From NCBI RefSeq assembly GCF_013410035.1, contig NZ_JACCBW010000001.1, positions 868,001-932,000 on the forward strand: a stretch of DNA of 64,000 bases, in the 5' to 3' direction. Each line of letters begins with the position of its first letter. The first letter of the stretch is position 1. A program made the position numbers and the translations under genes. Positions 15,241 through 25,724 of this stretch are shown piece by piece. The notes under the pieces were generated by a model. It was given only the letters and a program-made list of their open reading frames with translations, was not told where the DNA came from and ran no database searches. Source of the DNA: Nocardioides cavernae (lineage in GTDB: Bacteria; Actinomycetota; Actinomycetes; Propionibacteriales; Nocardioidaceae).

Positions 15241-18201
15241 GTGCGGACCACACGCGGGCTCCAGGTCGCCACGGTCCTGCTCGTGCTCGGGCTCCTCGGC
15301 GTCGGCCTCGCGACCGGCATCTCCGGCGCGCTCGGCATCCGCGTCGAGCCCAAGGTGGTGCCGGTCGAGGAGCTCGTGGCCGCTCCCCCGCGCGAGGCCG
15401 TGGCGCCGCCGCGCTTCACCCGCGTCGACGCGCCGGGGGGCGTACGCCTCGACACCGCCCTCGACGAGCTCCGGGACGCGACGTCCGGCGACACCCGGGG
15501 TCGCGCGACCCTGCGGGTGCGGGTCCTCGGCCCTGCCGGTGACGACCGGGCCGACGACTCGTACCGCCTGGCCGGCACCGCGACCCGCCTGCGCATCACC
15601 GCGACGAGCGAGACCGGCGCCGTCCGTGGCGTGTACGACCTCGCGCAGGCCGCGCGCGCCCACCGCCCGCTCATCGACGCGGCCGGGACGACGGCCAGGT
15701 CGCGGCTCCCCTTCCGGATGGTCGACCTCGGCGCGGCCGGCGTCGACCCGGACCCGGAGCAGTGGCGCGGCGGCACCGACTACTCCCACTACTCGCGCGC
15801 CTTCGAGGACGTCTTCCTCGACGAGGCGCCGTGGGTCGACCGGGCCGAGCTCGCGGAGGCGCGGGAGAGCGTGCTCGCGTACGCCCGCCACGTCCTCGCC
15901 CAGGGCCACAACGCGGTCGCCGTGCCCGGCTTCCTCGAGTACGTCACCTTCTGGGCGATCCCGGAGGTCTACGCCGACGACCCTGCGTACGTCGAGCGCG
16001 CCGAGGCCGTGCGCGAGGCCTTCGGACCGATCTGGGCCGAGCTCGACGGGCTCGGGCTCGACGTGCTGCTGCGCACGGACATGCTCGTCCTCAGCGGCCC
16101 CCTCGAGCGCTACCTGCGCGACGAGCACGGCCTCGACACGGAGGACCCGGCGCTGTGGGACGTCTACGAGGCGGCGATCGACGAGCTCTGGACCGAGATG
16201 CCGCAGCTCGCCGGCGTGGTGCTCCGCATCGGCGAGGGCGGCGGCATCTACAACACGCCCGGCATCGACTACTACTCCGAGATCACCGTGACGACCCCGG
16301 AAGCCGTCCGCGCGATGCTGGACGCCTTCACCACGTCGGCCGAGGGCGCGGACAAGGACGTCGTCTTCCGGACGTGGAGCGTGGGCGTCGGCGCCGTCGG
16401 TGACATGCACACCGACGCGGAGTCGTACGACGAGGTGCTGGCCGGCGTGGACTCGCCGAGCCTCGTCGTGTCGACGAAGTACAGCCTCGGCGACTTCTAC
16501 TCCTGGCTGCCGCTCAACGACACCCTGGAGCAGGGCGATCAGCGACGCATCGTCGAGCTGCAGAGCCGCCGGGAGTTCGAGGGGTTCGGCGCGGTCCCCA
16601 ACGACCTCGGCGTCCTGCACCAGCTCGCCCTGCAGCGCTTCATCGCCGCGAACCCGCGGGTCGAGGGCATCTGGACGTGGACCCAGGACGGTGGACCGTG
16701 GCGCGCCGGCCCGATGTCGCTGCTGCTGACCACCGGGTTCTGGCAGCTCTACGACCTCAACTCCGAGGTCGCCGCGCGGCTCGCGCGCGACCCGGGCACC
16801 GACCCGGCGGAGGCGACGGCCGACTGGGTGCGGCGGTGGTTCTCCACCGACCCCGACACCGTCGCCGCGATCACCCGGGCGATGGCGCTGTCCCGCGAGG
16901 CGGTGACGCACGGGCAGTACGTCCCCCAGTTCGCCGAGGTGCGGGCCCTCGCGCTGGGGCTCGAGCCGCCGCCGCAGATGCTGCTCTTCGAGTGGGACAT
17001 CCTCACCGGCGACAGCGCGGTCCTCGACGTGCTCCACGCGATCGCCCGCGACTCCGGACCGGACGGCGTGAGCGCCGCGATCGACGACGGCCAGCACGCC
17101 GTCGACGTCGCGACGACGATGCGTGACCTGGTCGCGGGCACCGACCCGACGACGTACGCCGACCCGGCCCTGCGCGAACAGCTGCTCGCCTCGCTCGACT
17201 ACCAGGTCGACCTCCATGGACTGCTCGGCGCCTACCGGGAGATGACGCTGCGGCACACCCTGTGGCTCGACACCGGCGAGGGCCGCCACGTGTGGGAGGC
17301 CGCCCGCGAGCGCTTCGACGTGGCGGCGGCCGAGCACGAGGCGACGTACGGCGACGACCTGGCGCTGCCGGCGTACAACCTCACCGCGGCGAGGATCGGC
17401 GAGCAGCGGGCGGCGCGGGACCTGCCGATGGCGTGGCTCGCGCGCGGCGGCCTGGTCGCACTCGTCCTCGTGCTGGCGCTGACCCGTACGGGCCGGGTGC
17501 TGGTGCGGACGGCGGTGACGCCGTGGCGTGCGCCGGGACCGGTGGCACGCGGGCTGGTCGTCGCGGTGCCGGTGCTGGCGGTCGCCTGGAGCCGGCTCGT
17601 CCTCACGTGGTTCCTCGCCCCCAGCCACCTCCTGCTCGCCGGCCTCGGCTGGGCCGTGCTCGCCGCGGTCGTCGTGGCGCTCACCCTGCGGACCCGGTCG
17701 TGGCACGTCGCGACGGCCGTCGGTGGCGCGGTGACGATCCGTTCGCTGCTCCTCCTCGCGGTGCTGGCGTGGCGTGGCCCGGGCGGCTACTGGTTCTCCT
17801 TCTGGACCGAGCCGGGCGTGCGGTCGGCGTACGTCGTCGTCGCCGTCGTCCTCGCCGGGTGGGTCCTGGCCGCGCTGCTCTGGTCGCTCGCGGCCCACGT
17901 CGGGCGTCGTCGCGCGACGGCGACCGTCGTCGGGACGGTCGGCGTCGCGCTGCTGGCCCTCGCGGCGCTGCTCCTGGCCGTCGGCCTCGAGGACGCCCTC
18001 ACGGTGTGGAACGACCAGATGGCACTGCTGCCGTGGGGGATGGCGCGGATCCTGGGGATCGCGACCTTCCTCGGGATCCCGACGGCGCTGCCCACGTGGA
18101 TCCTCGTGACCGGTGCCGCGCTCACCGCTGCGGCGCTCGCGCTGGGCCTGCCCTACGGAGCCAGCCGCTCGACCGACCAGCCCTCGCCGGCCCGGCGATA
18201 G
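15241..18201 (+). CDS. Membrane protein with GH67/GH20-like extracytoplasmic domain and polytopic C-terminus
   Basis: This very long protein (about 986 residues) has an N-terminal membrane helix (about residues 8-30), then a roughly 700-residue outer part and seven predicted helices in the last 250 residues. The outer part starts with a small alpha/beta domain as in GH67 and GH20 enzymes ([20 protein letters not shown]). It continues as a TIM-barrel-like region with [21 protein letters not shown] and [11 protein letters not shown], which recall alpha-glucuronidases. A glucuronidase reaction is not proven; Glu in RIGEGG is a candidate acid. GTG 15232 is an alternative start. The 3' end overlaps pdxH on the other strand by 49 bp. 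Confidence 0.75.
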   Translation: MRTTRGLQVATVLLVLGLLGVGLATGISGALGIRVEPKVVPVEELVAAPPREAVAPPRFTRVDAPGGVRLDTALDELRDATSGDTRGRATLRVRVLGPAGDDRADDSYRLAGTATRLRITATSETGAVRGVYDLAQAARAHRPLIDAAGTTARSRLPFRMVDLGAAGVDPDPEQWRGGTDYSHYSRAFEDVFLDEAPWVDRAELAEARESVLAYARHVLAQGHNAVAVPGFLEYVTFWAIPEVYADDPAYVERAEAVREAFGPIWAELDGLGLDVLLRTDMLVLSGPLERYLRDEHGLDTEDPALWDVYEAAIDELWTEMPQLAGVVLRIGEGGGIYNTPGIDYYSEITVTTPEAVRAMLDAFTTSAEGADKDVVFRTWSVGVGAVGDMHTDAESYDEVLAGVDSPSLVVSTKYSLGDFYSWLPLNDTLEQGDQRRIVELQSRREFEGFGAVPNDLGVLHQLALQRFIAANPRVEGIWTWTQDGGPWRAGPMSLLLTTGFWQLYDLNSEVAARLARDPGTDPAEATADWVRRWFSTDPDTVAAITRAMALSREAVTHGQYVPQFAEVRALALGLEPPPQMLLFEWDILTGDSAVLDVLHAIARDSGPDGVSAAIDDGQHAVDVATTMRDLVAGTDPTTYADPALREQLLASLDYQVDLHGLLGAYREMTLRHTLWLDTGEGRHVWEAARERFDVAAAEHEATYGDDLALPAYNLTAARIGEQRAARDLPMAWLARGGLVALVLVLALTRTGRVLVRTAVTPWRAPGPVARGLVVAVPVLAVAWSRLVLTWFLAPSHLLLAGLGWAVLAAVVVALTLRTRSWHVATAVGGAVTIRSLLLLAVLAWRGPGGYWFSFWTEPGVRSAYVVVAVVLAGWVLAALLWSLAAHVGRRRATATVVGTVGVALLALAALLLAVGLEDALTVWNDQMALLPWGMARILGIATFLGIPTALPTWILVTGAALTAAALALGLPYGASRSTDQPSPARR

Positions 18202-18809
18202 ACGAGGCGGTCGTGCATGCGGCTCGGCCGTCCCTGCCAGAACTCGACGACCTCCGGCGCGACGCGATAGCCGCCCCACTCCGGTGGGACCGGCACGTCG
18301 GTCTCCCCGTCGCCGTCGCCCTCGGAGCCGAAGCGCTCCTGCACCCGGGCGTACGACTCCGCGAGCTCGGCGCGCGAGGCAACGGGACGCGACTGCGCGG
18401 ACGCCCAGGCGCCGAGCTGCGCGCCGCGCGGACGGGAGTGGAAGTAGGCCGCGACCTCGGCGTCGGTGAGCTCGGTCGCGGCGCCCTCGACGCGGACCTG
18501 TCGCTCGAGCGGGTGCCACGGGAAGAGCAGGGCGCAGTGCGGGTTGGCGGCGAGCTCGGCGCCCTTGCGCGACGCCTGGTTGGTGAAGAACACGAAGCCG
18601 TCCGCGCTCACCCCCTTGAGCAGGACCATCCGGCTCGACGGCCGGCCGTCGGGCGTGGAGGTGGCCAGCACCATGGCGTTCGGCTCGTGCACCCCCGCGT
18701 CGATCGCTTGCTGCAGCCAGCGCTCGAACATCTCCACGGGGTCGTCGGCCAGGTCCGGGAGGTCGAGGCCACCGCGGCCGTACTCCTCGCGCAGCGCACT
18801 CAGGTCCAT
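18153..18809 (-). CDS. pdxH: Pyridoxamine 5'-phosphate oxidase
   Basis: This 218-residue FMN enzyme oxidises pyridoxine or pyridoxamine 5'-phosphate to the cofactor pyridoxal phosphate, with hydrogen peroxide as by-product. It begins [20 protein letters not shown]. The FMN and substrate motifs are [42 protein letters not shown] and [16 protein letters not shown]. The C-terminal motif [13 protein letters not shown] and the final WSVERLAP are canonical. A -10 box (TACCCT) lies 7 nt before the ATG, suggesting a leaderless mRNA. The last codons overlap the convergent upstream gene. Confidence 0.96.
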   Translation of the reverse strand: MDLSALREEYGRGGLDLPDLADDPVEMFERWLQQAIDAGVHEPNAMVLATSTPDGRPSSRMVLLKGVSADGFVFFTNQASRKGAELAANPHCALLFPWHPLERQVRVEGAATELTDAEVAAYFHSRPRGAQLGAWASAQSRPVASRAELAESYARVQERFGSEGDGDGETDVPVPPEWGGYRVAPEVVEFWQGRPSRMHDRLVYRRAGEGWSVERLAP

Positions 18810-18816
18810 TCGGTCG

Positions 18817-18822
18817 AGGGTA
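18817..18822 (-). promoter_or_regulatory. -10 box of pdxH (leaderless)
   Basis: TACCCT on the minus strand ends 7 nt before ATG 18809; no Shine-Dalgarno is present. Confidence 0.45.
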
Positions 18823-18846
18823 GACGGGAGGTGCAGAATGCGGGAC

Positions 18847-19953
18847 ATGACCGAGATCCAGCACGGCCTCGAGGGCGTCGTCGCGTTCGAGACGCAGATC
18901 GCCGAGCCCGACAAGGAGGGGTCCGCGCTGCGCTACCGCGGCGTCGACATCGAGGACCTCGTCGGCCGCGTCCCCTTCGAGAACGTCTGGGGCCTGCTGG
19001 TCGACGGCTCCTACACGCCCGGGCTGCCCCCGGCCGAGCCCTACAACATCTCCATCCACACCGGGGACGTCCGCGCGGACGTCCAGGCGGCCGTGGCGAT
19101 GCTGGCGCCGATGCTGGGCATGGGACAGACCTACGACATCTCCGACGAGCAGGCGCGGCTCGACCTGTCGCGGGTCGCCGTGATGGTGCTGTCGTACGCC
19201 GCCCAGTCCGCGCGCGGCCTCGGCAAGCCGGTCGTCACCCAGGCCGAGGTCGACCAGGGCCGGACCCTCGCCGAGCGGTTCCTCATCCGCTGGCGCGGCG
19301 AGGCGGACCCGAGGCACGCCCACGCGATCGACGCCTACTGGTCCTCGGCGGCCGAGCACGGCATGAACGCCTCCACCTTCACCGCCCGGGTCATCACCTC
19401 GACCGGCGCGGACGTGGCGGCCGCCTTCTCCGGCGCGATCGGGGCGATGTCCGGGCCGCTCCACGGCGGCGCGCCCTCCCGGGTCCTCGGGATGATCGAG
19501 GAGGTCGAGAAGCGCGACGGCGACGCCTCGTCCTACGTCAAGGAGCTGCTCGACGACGGCGAGCGCCTGATGGGCTTCGGCCACCGCGTCTACCGCGCCG
19601 AGGACCCGCGCGCCCGGGTGCTGCGGCGCACCGCCAAGGAGCTCGACGCCCCGCGCTACGAGGTCGCCGAGGCACTCGAGAAGGCCGCGCTCGCCGAGCT
19701 CCGCGAGCGTCGCCCCGACCGCGTGCTGGAGACCAACGTCGAGTTCTGGGCCGCGATCGTGCTCGACTTCGCCGAGGTGCCGGCGCACATGTTCACCTCG
19801 ATGTTCACGTGCGCGCGCACCGGCGGCTGGTCGGCCCACATCCTCGAGCAGAAGACGACGGGACGGCTGATCCGTCCGTCCGCGGTGTACGCCGGGCCGA
19901 GCACGCGCCCGGCCGACGAGGTCGAGGGCTGGGACGCCGCCTGGGGCGCCTGA
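18847..19953 (+). CDS. citA: Citrate synthase 2 (type I, short)
   Basis: This 368-residue enzyme condenses acetyl-CoA and oxaloacetate, or possibly propionyl-CoA in a methylcitrate role. It begins [20 protein letters not shown], as in the actinobacterial second citrate synthase. The catalytic residues are visible: His in [10 protein letters not shown], His in [14 protein letters not shown] and Asp in [11 protein letters not shown], with the CoA-binding [12 protein letters not shown] following. It is divergent from pdxH with 37 nt between them. No prp genes are nearby, so a plain citrate synthase role is more likely. ATG 18838, three codons upstream, is an alternative start. Confidence 0.93.
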   Translation: MTEIQHGLEGVVAFETQIAEPDKEGSALRYRGVDIEDLVGRVPFENVWGLLVDGSYTPGLPPAEPYNISIHTGDVRADVQAAVAMLAPMLGMGQTYDISDEQARLDLSRVAVMVLSYAAQSARGLGKPVVTQAEVDQGRTLAERFLIRWRGEADPRHAHAIDAYWSSAAEHGMNASTFTARVITSTGADVAAAFSGAIGAMSGPLHGGAPSRVLGMIEEVEKRDGDASSYVKELLDDGERLMGFGHRVYRAEDPRARVLRRTAKELDAPRYEVAEALEKAALAELRERRPDRVLETNVEFWAAIVLDFAEVPAHMFTSMFTCARTGGWSAHILEQKTTGRLIRPSAVYAGPSTRPADEVEGWDAAWGA

Positions 19954-19966
19954 CCCGGTCGCGGCG

Positions 19967-20611
19967 TCAGCCGACCGGTGGGACGAGTCCCTGGGCGTAG
20001 TACCAGGACGTCTTGCCGCGGGCACCCTTGCGCGTCAGCGAGATGTGCATGTGGTCGCGGTGTCGCAGGGTCGTCGAGCACTTCCTTCGCGTGCGGCAGC
20101 CCGAGCTGAGGTAGCGCTTGGCGACGAACCCGTCGTAGGAGGCGTACATCGTGTCGTCCCAGATGATGTACATGATCCCCATCCGGCGCGCGAGCGCGTG
20201 CGGCTGGCCGAGGTCGTCGGGGGCCAGCACCTCGTCCAGGAGGGCCGCGGCGAGCGCCTGGTCGACGGGATCCGTGGCGTCGAGGAGCCAGTCGAAGGCA
20301 CGCGCCTCCTTGTGCTCGCTGGTGCTCGACCCGGAGCAGGCGCGGGCGATCGGGCCGTACCCGCCGCCGCGGGCGACGAGCCAGTCGGCGAGCATGAGCA
20401 CCCCCGGCTTGGGCGTCTGCTGGCACGTCGTCTGGGGCTGATAGCCGGCGTAGGGCTCCATCGGCATGAGGTACGGCGCCGAGGACGTGACCGTGCCGCG
20501 GGCGTCGACGGGCTCGTCCGCGGACGCTGCAGGGAGGCTGGTGCCCACCAGTCCCAGCACCAGCGCGCAGGCACCTGCGGCCAGTGCGGCCACACGCGGC
20601 GACGTTCGCAC
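19967..20611 (-). CDS. Secreted ARB_07466-like (M15-related fold) protein
   Basis: This 214-residue exported protein has a signal peptide (RVAALAAGACALVLGLVGTS, cleavage after ASA). The mature part contains SSTSEHKEARAFDWLLDA, MGIMYIIWDDTMYASY and HRDHMHISLTRKGARGKTSWY, the pattern of a family related to D-Ala-D-Ala peptidases in fold but of unproven activity. His, Asp and His residues are spaced as in M15-type zinc sites (SEHKEARAFDW and RDHMHI). Four further cysteines suggest disulfides. GTG 20611 is chosen because GGGAGAGG lies just upstream and it gives a normal signal peptide. Confidence 0.82.
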   Translation of the reverse strand: MRTSPRVAALAAGACALVLGLVGTSLPAASADEPVDARGTVTSSAPYLMPMEPYAGYQPQTTCQQTPKPGVLMLADWLVARGGGYGPIARACSGSSTSEHKEARAFDWLLDATDPVDQALAAALLDEVLAPDDLGQPHALARRMGIMYIIWDDTMYASYDGFVAKRYLSSGCRTRRKCSTTLRHRDHMHISLTRKGARGKTSWYYAQGLVPPVG

Positions 20612-20698
20612 GACGACGTCCCACCTCTCCCTCGGATCACTCCTGACCCGGAGACCGTAGGTGGCCCCACGAGGCACCTGCAGGGGAACGTCAGAACA

Positions 20699-21064
20699 TC
20701 AACGCTGTAGTTCGCAGGCGGGTGTCCCACCCGGCAACCGGTGCCGGTTGTGGGCGACCCAGCGGTAGGCGGAGGCCGCCACGGGATCGATCGGCCAGAG
20801 GGTCATCAGCCGTCCGGCGACGCGCCAGGGCAGCGGGCCGGTGCGCAGGATCGCGGCGAAGGCACGGTGGCCGTAGTCCACCCGGCCGTCCGGGTGGACG
20901 TACGGCATCTCGACCACGGCCCGCTCCGCGTCGACCCCGAGCGCGACGAGGTCGGCGGCCTGCACGGTCGAGCTGTCGACGTCCACCCCGAGCCGGGGCA
21001 CGAGGCGCGCGGTGCGCATGCAGAAGCCGCAGTCGGCGTCGTTGAGCATGAGTCCGCGGTCCAC
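20699..21064 (-). CDS. DCC-family thiol-disulfide oxidoreductase-like protein (DUF393)
   Basis: This 121-residue protein has the DUF393 hallmark DADCGFCMRTARLVPRL near the N-terminus, with a CxxC pair. The rest includes DYGHRAFAAILRTGPLPWRV and a final AYRWVAHNRHRLPGG, as usual for the family. A redox role is assumed from the CxxC but not shown. The -10 box TAGCCT (21071-21076) ends 6 nt upstream of GTG 21064, so a leaderless start there is preferred; ATG 21049 is the alternative. Confidence 0.85.
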   Translation of the reverse strand: MDRGLMLNDADCGFCMRTARLVPRLGVDVDSSTVQAADLVALGVDAERAVVEMPYVHPDGRVDYGHRAFAAILRTGPLPWRVAGRLMTLWPIDPVAASAYRWVAHNRHRLPGGTPACELQR

Positions 21065-21070
21065 ACCCTC

Positions 21071-21076
21071 AGGCTA
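21071..21076 (-). promoter_or_regulatory. -10 box of the DUF393 gene (leaderless)
   Basis: TAGCCT on the minus strand ends 6 nt before GTG 21064. Confidence 0.45.
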
Positions 21077-21099
21077 CGTCGCGAGGTCAGGGGCTCGCG

Positions 21100-21582
21100 T
21101 CAGATGCGTCGGGCGAAGCAGCGGCTCAGCTCGGAGTCGGCGTAGTAGCCGAAGCCGGGGATCGGCTCGTAGCCCGACGAGAGGTAGAGCTCGATCGCCT
21201 CCGGCTGCTTCATGCCGGTCTCGAGGACCAGCGCCTGGATCCCCGCGTCCGCTGCCGTGGCCTCGAGGTGGGCGAGCATCCGACGAGCCAGTCCGCGGCG
21301 CTGGGCGGCCGGGACGACGTACATCCGCTTCACCTCCGCGGTGACGTCCGCGCCGAGCGCCGACACGCTGCTGCGTCGCCACGCACCGGTCGCCACTGGC
21401 TCGCCGTCGAGGTAGCCGACGAAGAAGCTGCCGAGCGGGTCCTCGAAGTCGGCGGGGTCGATGGGCGACTCGTCGCGCCCGCCGTAGCGCAGGACGTACT
21501 CCTCCTGCACGGCCTCGACCAGGAGCATCGCGTCGGGGTGCGTGATGGGCAGCCGCTCGATGCGGAGCGCGATGTCGGGCAA
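21100..21582 (-). CDS. GNAT-family N-acetyltransferase
   Basis: This 160-residue acetyltransferase transfers acetyl from acetyl-CoA to an unknown amine. The acetyl-CoA loop is AEVKRMYVVPAAQRRGLARRML, with the R/Q-x-x-G-x-A signature as QRRGLA, followed by ATAADAGIQALVLETGMKQPEAIELYLSSGYEPI. The start is uncertain: the promoter CTGACG-17-TATTGT around 21619-21647 would begin transcription near 21613, which excludes the upstream GTG (21624). TTG 21582 has GAGG 9 nt upstream and is preferred. The gene is divergent from serC. Confidence 0.85.
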   Translation of the reverse strand: MPDIALRIERLPITHPDAMLLVEAVQEEYVLRYGGRDESPIDPADFEDPLGSFFVGYLDGEPVATGAWRRSSVSALGADVTAEVKRMYVVPAAQRRGLARRMLAHLEATAADAGIQALVLETGMKQPEAIELYLSSGYEPIPGFGYYADSELSRCFARRI

Positions 21583-21629
21583 CAGTCGGGTCCTCGATGT
21601 GAGACGTGGTCGAACAGGTGCCACAATAG

Positions 21630-22808
<1,179 letters not shown>

Positions 22809-22829
22809 GGTTTCACGGGCAGGTCGTGC

Positions 22830-23825
22830 TCAGGCCCTCAACAGCTTGAGCACGGCCCGCTCGAGCGCCGCCTGGCGGGCGTCGTCGGTCTCGAACGTTC
22901 CGCGGACCTTGACGGTCCGGCCGCGCTCGTAGGCCTCCACGACCCGAGGGTCGACGTAGGACGAGCGGGCGAGGGTCGGGGTGTTGCCGAGGAACTCCGA
23001 CACCTCCTTCATCGCACCCGAGACGGCCCTCTTGCGTGAGGCCTTGGTCTGGCCGGGCTCGTCGCTCTCGGCCAGCGCCGAGGCGGCGATGACGGTGGCG
23101 TGCCAGGTGCGGAAGTCCTTGGCCGTGGCCTCGATGCCGAAGCACGTGCGGATGTAGTCGTTGACGTCGGAGGACGACAGGTCCTTCCAGGTCCGGCCGT
23201 CCTTCCACGCCAGCAGCCGGTCGCCACCGCCCCGGCGCCGGCGCATCACGTCGAGCGCCTGGATCGCGGACGGGTCGTCGATGGTGATGTCGTGCTCGAC
23301 GCCGGACTTGCCGACGAACACGAACCGCATCCCGTCCCGGGTCCGGGAGACGTGCTCGCGCAGCATCGTCGTCAGGCCGAACGACCCGTTGGTGTCGGTG
23401 TAGACGTCGTTGCCGATGCGGAAGTAGCCGAGGTCCAGGAGCCGGACGGCGGCCGCGCACGCGCGCTCCTGCGTCATGCCCTCGGCGCCGATGTCGGCGA
23501 GCACCCGCTCGCGGGCCTTGGACAGCGCCTTGCCGAACCCGAGGATCCGGTCGAACTTCGCGGCGTCGCGGCTGGAGCGCCACTGCGGGTGGTAGAGGTA
23601 CTGCTTGCGACCGGCGTCGTCGGTGCCGACGGCCTGGAGGTGGCCGTTGGCGTACGGGGTGATCCACACGTCCTTCCACGCCGGCGGGATCACGAGGTCC
23701 TTGCACCGCTGCACCTGCTCGGCGTCGAGCTTCTGGCCGGCCTCGTCGAGGTAGGTGAAGCCCTTGCCGGACCGGCGTCGGGTCCAGCCGGGCTGGTCGG
23801 GGAACGTGCGCCTCAGTCGCGGCAT
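22830..23825 (-). CDS. DNA topoisomerase IB (poxvirus type)
   Basis: This 331-residue type IB topoisomerase relaxes supercoils through a 3'-phosphotyrosyl intermediate. The N-terminal domain has GKGFTYLDEAGQKL and IPPAWKDVWI; the catalytic domain has FRIGNDVYTDTNGSFGLTTM, KSGVEHDITIDD, DFRTWHATVIAA and ARSSYVDPRV, with Tyr290 as the nucleophile. Such enzymes are common in actinobacteria beside the usual TopA. The -10 box TAGGTT ends 6 nt before ATG 23825. Confidence 0.95.
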   Translation of the reverse strand: MPRLRRTFPDQPGWTRRRSGKGFTYLDEAGQKLDAEQVQRCKDLVIPPAWKDVWITPYANGHLQAVGTDDAGRKQYLYHPQWRSSRDAAKFDRILGFGKALSKARERVLADIGAEGMTQERACAAAVRLLDLGYFRIGNDVYTDTNGSFGLTTMLREHVSRTRDGMRFVFVGKSGVEHDITIDDPSAIQALDVMRRRRGGGDRLLAWKDGRTWKDLSSSDVNDYIRTCFGIEATAKDFRTWHATVIAASALAESDEPGQTKASRKRAVSGAMKEVSEFLGNTPTLARSSYVDPRVVEAYERGRTVKVRGTFETDDARQAALERAVLKLLRA

Positions 23826-23831
23826 GCCGCG

Positions 23832-23837
23832 AACCTA
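23832..23837 (-). promoter_or_regulatory. -10 box of the topoisomerase IB gene (leaderless)
   Basis: TAGGTT on the minus strand ends 6 nt before ATG 23825; no ribosome site. Confidence 0.45.
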
Positions 23838-23876
23838 CTGGTGCCACGCGACCCGCCGGACACCCAGAGGGAGGGG

Positions 23877-24374
23877 TCAGTCGCCGAGCGCGGACGCGAC
23901 CTCGTCGAGGGCCGACCGGCCGTAGGCGACGATGCGCGCCTCCTCGACTCCCGTCGGCGTCGCGCGGAGCGTGTCGATGGCGGCGCGGATCGCGTCTTCG
24001 CGCGGCCACCCGTAGACGCCGGCGCTGACGAGGGGGAACGCCACGCTGCGGGCGCCGAGCTCGTCGGCGACGGCGAGCGCTCCGGTGTAGCAGGAGACGA
24101 GCAGCGACCGGTCGCGCTCACCCCTGTTCCAGTTGGGGCCGACCACGTGGATCACCCAGCGCGCCGGCATCCGCCCGGCCGTGGTCCAGCCGGCCGCGCC
24201 GGTCGCGAGCCCGTCGGGGAAGCGACGGCGGCAGTCCTCGAGCACCTCCGGCCCGCCCGCGGCATGGATGGCGCCGTCCACCCCGCCGCCACCGCGCATC
24301 CTGCGGTTGGCCGCGTTGACGACCGCGTCGACGTCCTGGACCGTGATGTCGCCCTGCACGACGGTGACCTGCAC
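23877..24374 (-). CDS. Macro-domain protein, O-acetyl-ADP-ribose deacetylase type
   Basis: This 165-residue macro domain should bind ADP-ribose and may hydrolyse O-acetyl-ADP-ribose (a sirtuin product) or reverse ADP-ribosylation. The marks are VVQGDITVQDVDAVVNAAN, RRMRGGGGVDGAIHAAGG with the catalytic loop, and SVAFPLVSAGVYGWPREDA. GTG 24374 follows the stop of the M4 protease gene by 3 nt, so the two are cotranscribed and possibly coupled. A functional link to the protease is not obvious; the sirtuin at 2772 is far away. Confidence 0.93.
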   Translation of the reverse strand: MQVTVVQGDITVQDVDAVVNAANRRMRGGGGVDGAIHAAGGPEVLEDCRRRFPDGLATGAAGWTTAGRMPARWVIHVVGPNWNRGERDRSLLVSCYTGALAVADELGARSVAFPLVSAGVYGWPREDAIRAAIDTLRATPTGVEEARIVAYGRSALDEVASALGD

Positions 24375-24377
24375 GCC

Positions 24378-25673
24378 TCAGACCTCCGAGCCCGGCTGCA
24401 GCACCCGGCGCGCGAGCTCGGCCTGGCTGGCCGAGAGCAGGTGCTCGGGGACCCGCACGGGAGCGCCGCCGTCGACCGAGAACGAGTAGACGAACATGTC
24501 CGGCCGCGGCGGCACGTCCCTGAGGTCCGACCCGCCGAGCGCCTGGCGCACCAGGTCGCCGAGACCCGGGTCGCCCGGGTCGAGGTCGACCTCGGCAGCC
24601 TCGCTGCGACCGACGAACCCTCCGCTGCGCTCGACGCGCAGGCGGCCCTGGGAAGCGGGTGCGGGGACGCCGCCGGGCGCGGCGGGCTGGACACCCACCT
24701 GCGCCCAGGCCTCGCGCACCGCGTCGGCCTGCTCCCCGGCGGCCGCGACCGTGGCGGCGGCGAAGGTCGCGAAGTCGGCGTCCGACGGGACGTCGCCGCC
24801 CGTCAGCGCGGCGTACCAGATGCGTCCCGCACCCTCGAGCGCCGTGCTGCCGACGGCGACCGCCGCCAGCTGGAACGCCCTGTTGGGGATGCCGGAGTTG
24901 AGGTGCACGCCGCCGTTGTCGTCGGCGGTGTCGATGAAGTCGTCCATGTGGCCGACCTGCGGGTCCGCGCCGAGCTGGGGGTCGTCGTACGCCGTGCCGG
25001 GCGCCGCCATGTCGCGCAGCGCCCGCGCCTGGATCCCGGCGACGAAGAGCCCCTCCCCGATCAGCCAGTCGCCGTCGGCGGCCTGCTGACCGAGGAGTCG
25101 CTGCTTGAGGCAGGCTGCGAAGACGTCGGCGACCGACTCGTTGAGGGCCCCCGACTGGTCGCGGTAGGCAAGGTCGGCGGTCCGCTCCACGACGGCGTGG
25201 GAGAACTCGTGCGCCAGCACGTCCACCGGCTTGGTGAAGCGCTCGAAGACGCGGCCGTCACCGTCGCCGAAGACGAGCTGGGTGCCGTCCCAGAACGCGT
25301 TGTTGTAGCCCGAGCCGTAGTGGACCGTCAGGCTGACCGGCGCGCCGGCGTCGTCGTAGGAGTCGCGGGAGAACGCCTCGGCGAACATCTGCAGCGTCGA
25401 CTCGATGCCCACCGCGGCCTCGTCGACGGCGACGTCACCGGTCTCCGGCTCGCCGGCGCTGCGCGCGGGGGTCCCGGGCAGGGAGGTCGTGGAGCCGGCG
25501 TCGTGCACGGTCCAGGCGGTCGCGGCGGGTGCCACCGCACGCGGGGAGCCCGTCGTGGCGCGACGCTGCGCGCGCAACGCCTCGTCGCGCGCCACGGCGT
25601 CCGGACCGTCGACCCGCTCGGCGAGCCAGGGCGGGATGAAGGTGCAGTGCGGCGTGGTGTCCCGAGTCCTCAT
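24378..25673 (-). CDS. Protealysin-like M4 metallopeptidase fused to an emfourin-type inhibitor domain
   Basis: This 431-residue zinc protease has no signal peptide. Residues 9-22 (HCTFIPPWLAERV) match the PPYL-like start of a protealysin short propeptide. The peptidase has HEFSH at 155-159 (zinc His155/His159, catalytic Glu156), the third ligand Glu179 in NESVAD, and His257 in GGVHLNSGI. Residues 345-431 (RLRVERSGGFVGRSEA to VRVPEHLLSASQAELARRVL) resemble emfourin, a small protein that inhibits protealysin and is usually encoded as a separate gene. Here the inhibitor is fused in cis. The macro-domain gene follows 3 nt later. Confidence 0.9.
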   Translation of the reverse strand: MRTRDTTPHCTFIPPWLAERVDGPDAVARDEALRAQRRATTGSPRAVAPAATAWTVHDAGSTTSLPGTPARSAGEPETGDVAVDEAAVGIESTLQMFAEAFSRDSYDDAGAPVSLTVHYGSGYNNAFWDGTQLVFGDGDGRVFERFTKPVDVLAHEFSHAVVERTADLAYRDQSGALNESVADVFAACLKQRLLGQQAADGDWLIGEGLFVAGIQARALRDMAAPGTAYDDPQLGADPQVGHMDDFIDTADDNGGVHLNSGIPNRAFQLAAVAVGSTALEGAGRIWYAALTGGDVPSDADFATFAAATVAAAGEQADAVREAWAQVGVQPAAPGGVPAPASQGRLRVERSGGFVGRSEAAEVDLDPGDPGLGDLVRQALGGSDLRDVPPRPDMFVYSFSVDGGAPVRVPEHLLSASQAELARRVLQPGSEV

Positions 25674-25724
25674 GGGACAGGTCTACCTCGCGGCACCGAC
25701 AGCCGGAAGGGCTCCTCCGGACGA

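Noticed and set aside
14734..20025. Minus-strand open frame of more than 1,700 codons, and similar long antisense frames
   Set aside because: They are GC-rich shadow frames over well-supported genes and have Arg/Gly/Ala-biased sequences without domains.
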